DNA of 64,000 nucleotides from positions 2,108,001 through 2,172,000 of the forward strand of contig CAJFCV020000001.1 in NCBI GenBank assembly GCA_904066235.2, read 5' to 3'. Under the pieces are notes generated by a model that saw nothing but the letters and a program-made list of their open reading frames with translations, was not told the origin of the DNA and did not search any database. Made by a program: the position numbers and the translations under genes. Positions 60,363 through 64,000 of this stretch are shown one piece after another (positions within the stretch are counted from its first letter, which is position 1; each line of letters begins with the position of its first letter). The stretch comes from Bursaphelenchus xylophilus. Taxonomy: Eukaryota > Nematoda > Chromadorea > Rhabditida > Aphelenchoididae.

Positions 60363-61311
60363 TAAATTATTTAAAATTAGAGAATAGGGTAGAGCTTTGA
60401 GGAGGTGTCATTTTGGATTATCTGAGAACGCCGAAAGCATCGGATTTTTCGGTAAATTTGAGAAAAAACGGCGGAGAGAAGGACTAAATTGGGACATGAG
60501 ATAATCAATCGACCAAAGAGACTTTGATATCTGACTTCTCACGAGTTGTCAGCTGGCTGGCAATTTGTTGTCTGAAATAGAAAAGCTGTTCCGCTGCCGA
60601 ATGGCGCTAAGATCTTTTAAAAATTTTGCGATGTATTGAGTGTACACGACATATCAAATCCAAAAAATTTTAACTCGAACATGTTTAGGTGGTCGAAATA
60701 TTCAATATATTCCAAAATCTTTGTCGATGAGAGAGTACGCGAAATACGGAAAGCAGTCAAAAAGAAAAAAAAAAACACTTTTAGGCGATATCGTTGCCTG
60801 TTTCACAGAAAAAAGAATCATTGATGTGGAAACATTATCCTTTGAAATAGCTATGAATTTTTTTATGTAAAAATTCTAAAAAAAGTGTCACAATTTTTCC
60901 AGCTTTGACCTAAAAATCTCGGTCGTTTCTGTAAACCTCAAGCTAGGAGTCTTGCATGTCGTTTACAAAAAAAAAATATTCTTTATTTGTAGCTATTTTT
61001 TACACAATCCGAGCGTCAAATTTTTCATGTTTTTCTCGAAATGGCCATTTTTTATTTGCGTACAAAAATCGGTTCGAATTTTCAAAAACAATTCCGTAGT
61101 AATTGTTTTTCGTAACGCTTATTAATTGCGTGATAATGAAGGGAAATATGAACATTCATATAGGCAAAAAACAGACTTTTAAAATCCAAAACAACTTCCG
61201 GATATGCGTCTAGAACATCGCACTTTATTACATACATATCTTGGACTCAAGACCTCCTTGGGGAGATCTACAAAAAAACTGAAGTTTGGAAGGACAATTG
61301 CTTTTTGCTTA
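60363..61311. other. Intergenic, no gene seen
   Basis: 60690-60990 is decayed CAGGGGAAGTACTCC-family interior. Nothing else is recognised. Confidence 0.4.
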
Positions 61312-61760
61312 CAGGGGAAGTACTCCAAGTGCGACGCTCAGATTTTGATGAAACTTGGTACAAATTTAGAATCATTTTTTCTAAGATATATGCGAGAATC
61401 CTAGCTCGCGCCTTGCAGAAACAACCGAGATTTTTAGCTGGAAAGTTGGCGGAAATTTAGGACTTTTTGCCGAATTTCGGAACGAAAAGTTTCATGCTTA
61501 TTTCAACCGTAAAGGATAATGTTTCTACAAAAAAGCAAAATTTTCCGCACGAAACTGCCAAAGTTATGGCCAAAAAGCGGTTTTCTCTCTGACCGCTCTC
61601 CACATTTAGCGTGCTCTCTCGGCGGCAAAAATCGTTCGATACCTCGGCGACGCCCGCAAAGCGCGAGCTAAAACTTTCAGGAATTGATATTTAGTCCATA
61701 CCCGACGTGTGTGCAAAATTTAAAGAAAATCTGAGCGTCGCACTTGGAGTACTTCCCCTG
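61312..61760. mobile_element. CAGGGGAAGTACTCC-type element, 449 bp, intact
   Basis: The best copy: ends CAGGGGAAGTACTCCAAGTG and complement, TTA at 61309-61311 and 61761-61763. The interior includes CTAGCTCGCGCCTTGCAGAA and CTCTCTGACCGCTCTCCAC. No coding capacity. Confidence 0.9.
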
Positions 61761-62197
61761 TTAGTTTAAAAGACGATTTCTGAGTCAGTGAAGCAAGCCG
61801 TGACATAGGATTTTTTCGAAGTTGAGTTTTTTGCATAAATATGATCCACAGCACCAGTAGGGAAAAAGCGAACCACAGTTTTCCTCAATTCTTCCATTAA
61901 CTGTACTTTTTATACAATTCTCTGTTTATACAGTAATTCGTCATAACTTTCTACAATGGTGTCCGTTTGTCATAAAAATAAGGCTACTATGGTTTTTGGG
62001 CATGACGAGTACAACAAAACCAAAAAACATTTCATCCGGTTACGGTAACATATAAAAATACTGTATCGGTCGGTAAAAATCGACCATAAAAAGTTTGTTT
62101 CAAAAAAGCCACAGCCAATTTTTTCATATTCGTAATCAGCGTAAAATTCTGCTCTAGGACCAATTTTAAAAAGTTCAAAAATAGGACCCCCATTTTC

Positions 62198-62264
62198 CGT
62201 GGTGCAGTGGTTTTTGACCAGGACTCGTAATCTGACCACCCAGGTTCGAATCCGGGTGGGTGCG
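62198..62264 (+). promoter_or_regulatory. tRNA-like Pol III promoter in left arm of element K
   Basis: The A box TGGTGCAGTGG (62200-62210) and perfect B box GGTTCGAATCC (62243-62253) are 32 nt apart, as in a real tRNA. The anticodon loop would read CTCGTAA (Thr-CGT-like). Acceptor and anticodon stems do not pair well, so this is a tRNA-derived relic or promoter, not a working tRNA. Confidence 0.7.
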
Positions 62265-63086
62265 AATGTAGAAAAAAGACCTAAAATCACTTTTAATGAA
62301 AACCTGAGAGTTATTTGAAGCAATTTTAGGCATTAAAACTCTCTGAATTTGGGATTAAAACGATTTTTATGTAATTTTAGAGGATTAATGCATCAAAAAT
62401 AAAACTGCTTCAAACTGGTTGAAATTGATAACACTTATTCTATGGCTAATTGGAAGAAACTTTCCTGTTAACTTTTTTTGGTAGAGTGCTGTATCATGGA
62501 TTACTGTAACATAAAACTTATTCTACTTAGCAGATGTTTTCTTCAAAATTCTTGGGTAAATGTTTTTCTTTTTTTGATTAGATCTATTAAAAAGCAAGAA
62601 ATCTCAACGCTCCATATTTCAAAAAAAGAATTTCCCATGATATATTGTGCATCTTGACATCATTATCGATTGGAAACCTGCGCGTTATAACGGACGTGTT
62701 TCAAGTCCTACGGACATAGAAAACACATTTGTGTGATAACCAACGTGTTCTCAAGCATTCCTATCATAATTGTGATACACTGAAGTCTCTACGCCCTGTG
62801 GCATACCAAAAACGAAAACGGGTTTAATGTTACAGTAATCCATGATATAGCATTCTACCAAAAAAAGTTAACGGGAAAGTTTCTTACAATTAGCCATAGA
62901 ATAAGTGTTATCAATTTCAACCAGTTTGAAGCAGTTTTATTTTTGATGCATTAATCCTCTAAAATTACATAAAAATCGTTTTAATCCCAAATTCAGAGAG
63001 TTTTAATGCCTAAAATTGCTCAGCGTGCTTCAAATAACTCACGTTTTCATTAAAAGTGATTTTAGGTCTTTTTTCTACATTCGCAC

Positions 63087-63155
63087 CCACCCGGATTCGA
63101 ACCTGGGTGGTCAGATTACCAGTTTTGGTCAAAAACCACTACACCACGGAAAATG
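63087..63155 (-). promoter_or_regulatory. tRNA-like Pol III promoter in right arm of element K
   Basis: Inverted counterpart of the left-arm segment; the B box is kept exactly, and the loop reads CTGGTAA. It points toward the element centre, so the two promoters converge. Confidence 0.7.
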
Positions 63156-63740
63156 GGGGTCCTATTTTTGAACTTTTTAAAATTGGTCCTAGAGCAGAAT
63201 TTTACGCTGATTACGAATATGAAAAAATTGGCTGTGGCTTTTTTGAAACAAACTTTTTATGGTCGATTTTTACCGACCGATACAGTATTTTTATATGTTA
63301 CCGTAACCGGATGAAATTTTTTTTGGTTTTATTGAACTCGTCATGCCCAAAAACCATAGTAGCCTTATTTTTATGACAAACGGACACCATTGTAGAAAGT
63401 TATGACGAATTACTGTATAAACAGAAAATTGTATAAAAAGTACAGTTAATGGAAGAATTAAGGAAAACTGTGGTTCGCTTTTTCTCTACAGGTGCCATGG
63501 GTCATACTAATGTAAAAAACTCAACATCGAAAAAATCCTATGTCCTGGCCTAACTACGGCTTGCTTCAGTGACTCAGAAATCGTCTTTTAAATGCTAGTG
63601 AAAAAAGAGGAAGGGTATTTTAAAAATGTTTTTTTCGACATGCTTTTACATTTACATATTTTTTCCACCCTCTTATTGTTGAAAACAAAAAAAGAACACT
63701 TTTAGAGAAAGGGTTTCCACTAACTTTTATCCGTCGCACA

Positions 63741-63800
63741 ATGAACACACAATTCCTCCGCTTCTCCGTGATTTTGATTGTTCTCGGCTGCGTTAGGGCG
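63741..63800 (+). CDS. Signal-peptide exon of a secreted protein (partial)
   Basis: The ATG opens a 20-codon exon ending exactly at GCG|GTAAGA. The peptide has a short polar start, a hydrophobic core FSVILIVLGCV and an Ala before the splice site, typical of a secretory signal followed at once by a phase-0 intron. No continuing exon is visible before the window ends, so the mature protein cannot be named. Confidence 0.65.
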
Positions 63801-64000
63801 GTAAGATTATTATTTTTTATTAAAAAATATACAGATTTTTAATAAAAATTTTTTTTTTATTATTTTTTAATTTTGTTTTGCATTTTTTATAAACTATTTT
63901 TACTATTAATCCTATCAAATTTTTTTGATGAGATAATTTAGACGAAAAATATGAAATTTGAAACGTTTTTTATCTGGAATTCCCTGGGATTTATCATTAA

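Larger units (their letters stand above)
61770..63587. mobile_element. 1.82-kb palindromic element K with tRNA-like arms
   Basis: Arms of about 700 bp (61770-62480 and 62870-63587) are near-perfect inverted copies starting AAGACGATTTCTGAGTCAGTG-like sequence. Flanks read TTAA (61766-61769 and 63588-63591), within a TTTAAA context, so the exact target is uncertain. A tRNA-like segment lies in each arm. Open frames of 106-117 codons in the arms mirror each other and have no known motif. Confidence 0.85.

Noticed and set aside
62198..62264. A functional tRNA-Thr gene
   Set aside because: Acceptor and anticodon stems do not pair and the same sequence is embedded in both arms of a palindrome; only the promoter boxes are well kept.
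61970..63376. Matching 117- and 106-codon frames around 62 and 63 kb
   Set aside because: They are arms of element K; the frame runs through the tRNA-like segment and has no protein motif.

Overview
The window looks like nuclear DNA of a rhabditid-type nematode. Evidence: AT-rich sequence, introns as short as 38-41 bp beside introns of several kb, strict GTAAG/GTGAG donors and TTTTCAG acceptors, and several start codons lying 1-19 nt after an orphan 3' splice site, as expected for spliced-leader trans-splicing. There is no sign of a bacterial or organellar genome. All gene models below were assembled by hand from splice signals and reading-frame phase; no database search was possible.

Layout. 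(1) 0.4-3.1 kb, minus strand: four in-phase coding exons of a Ser/Pro/Gln-rich intracellular protein that runs off the left edge. (2) 3.1-35.4 kb: about 32 kb that is poor in genes and crowded with repeats. Its first 26.5 kb carries about 46 short palindromes (GACATTTTATACG...CGTATAAAATGTC) set in clusters of 2-4 with near-constant 86-99 bp gaps. It also carries many copies of a TA-flanked MITE (TATCAGTCTGTCGGGAAAAT ends), a TTA-flanked family (CAGGGGAAGTACTCC ends), a 1,240-bp TTAA-flanked palindrome and a mariner-type palindrome. (3) 35.4-42.2 kb, minus strand: a six-exon secreted GH18 chitinase-like protein whose catalytic motif is destroyed; its third intron is filled by two abutting palindromic elements. 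(4) 42.93 kb, plus: a small open frame of unknown function. (5) 43.7-49.2 kb, plus: a complete ten-exon GIT family ArfGAP scaffold (git-1), with the arginine finger replaced by Gln. (6) 49.75-52.7 kb, plus: a complete five-exon AATF/Bfr2 ribosome-biogenesis protein, possibly in an operon with git-1. (7) 52.8-63.6 kb: nested and palindromic transposons, including a decayed mariner with a recognisable transposase and two palindromes with tRNA-like Pol III boxes in each arm. (8) 63.74 kb, plus: the first, signal-peptide exon of a secreted protein that continues off the right edge.

The genes do not form one pathway. The notable themes are two degenerate enzyme active sites in otherwise intact genes (chitinase-like and GIT), self-complementary DNA filling introns and intergenic space, and an array-like repeat with conserved hairpins and diverged spacers that may be undescribed.
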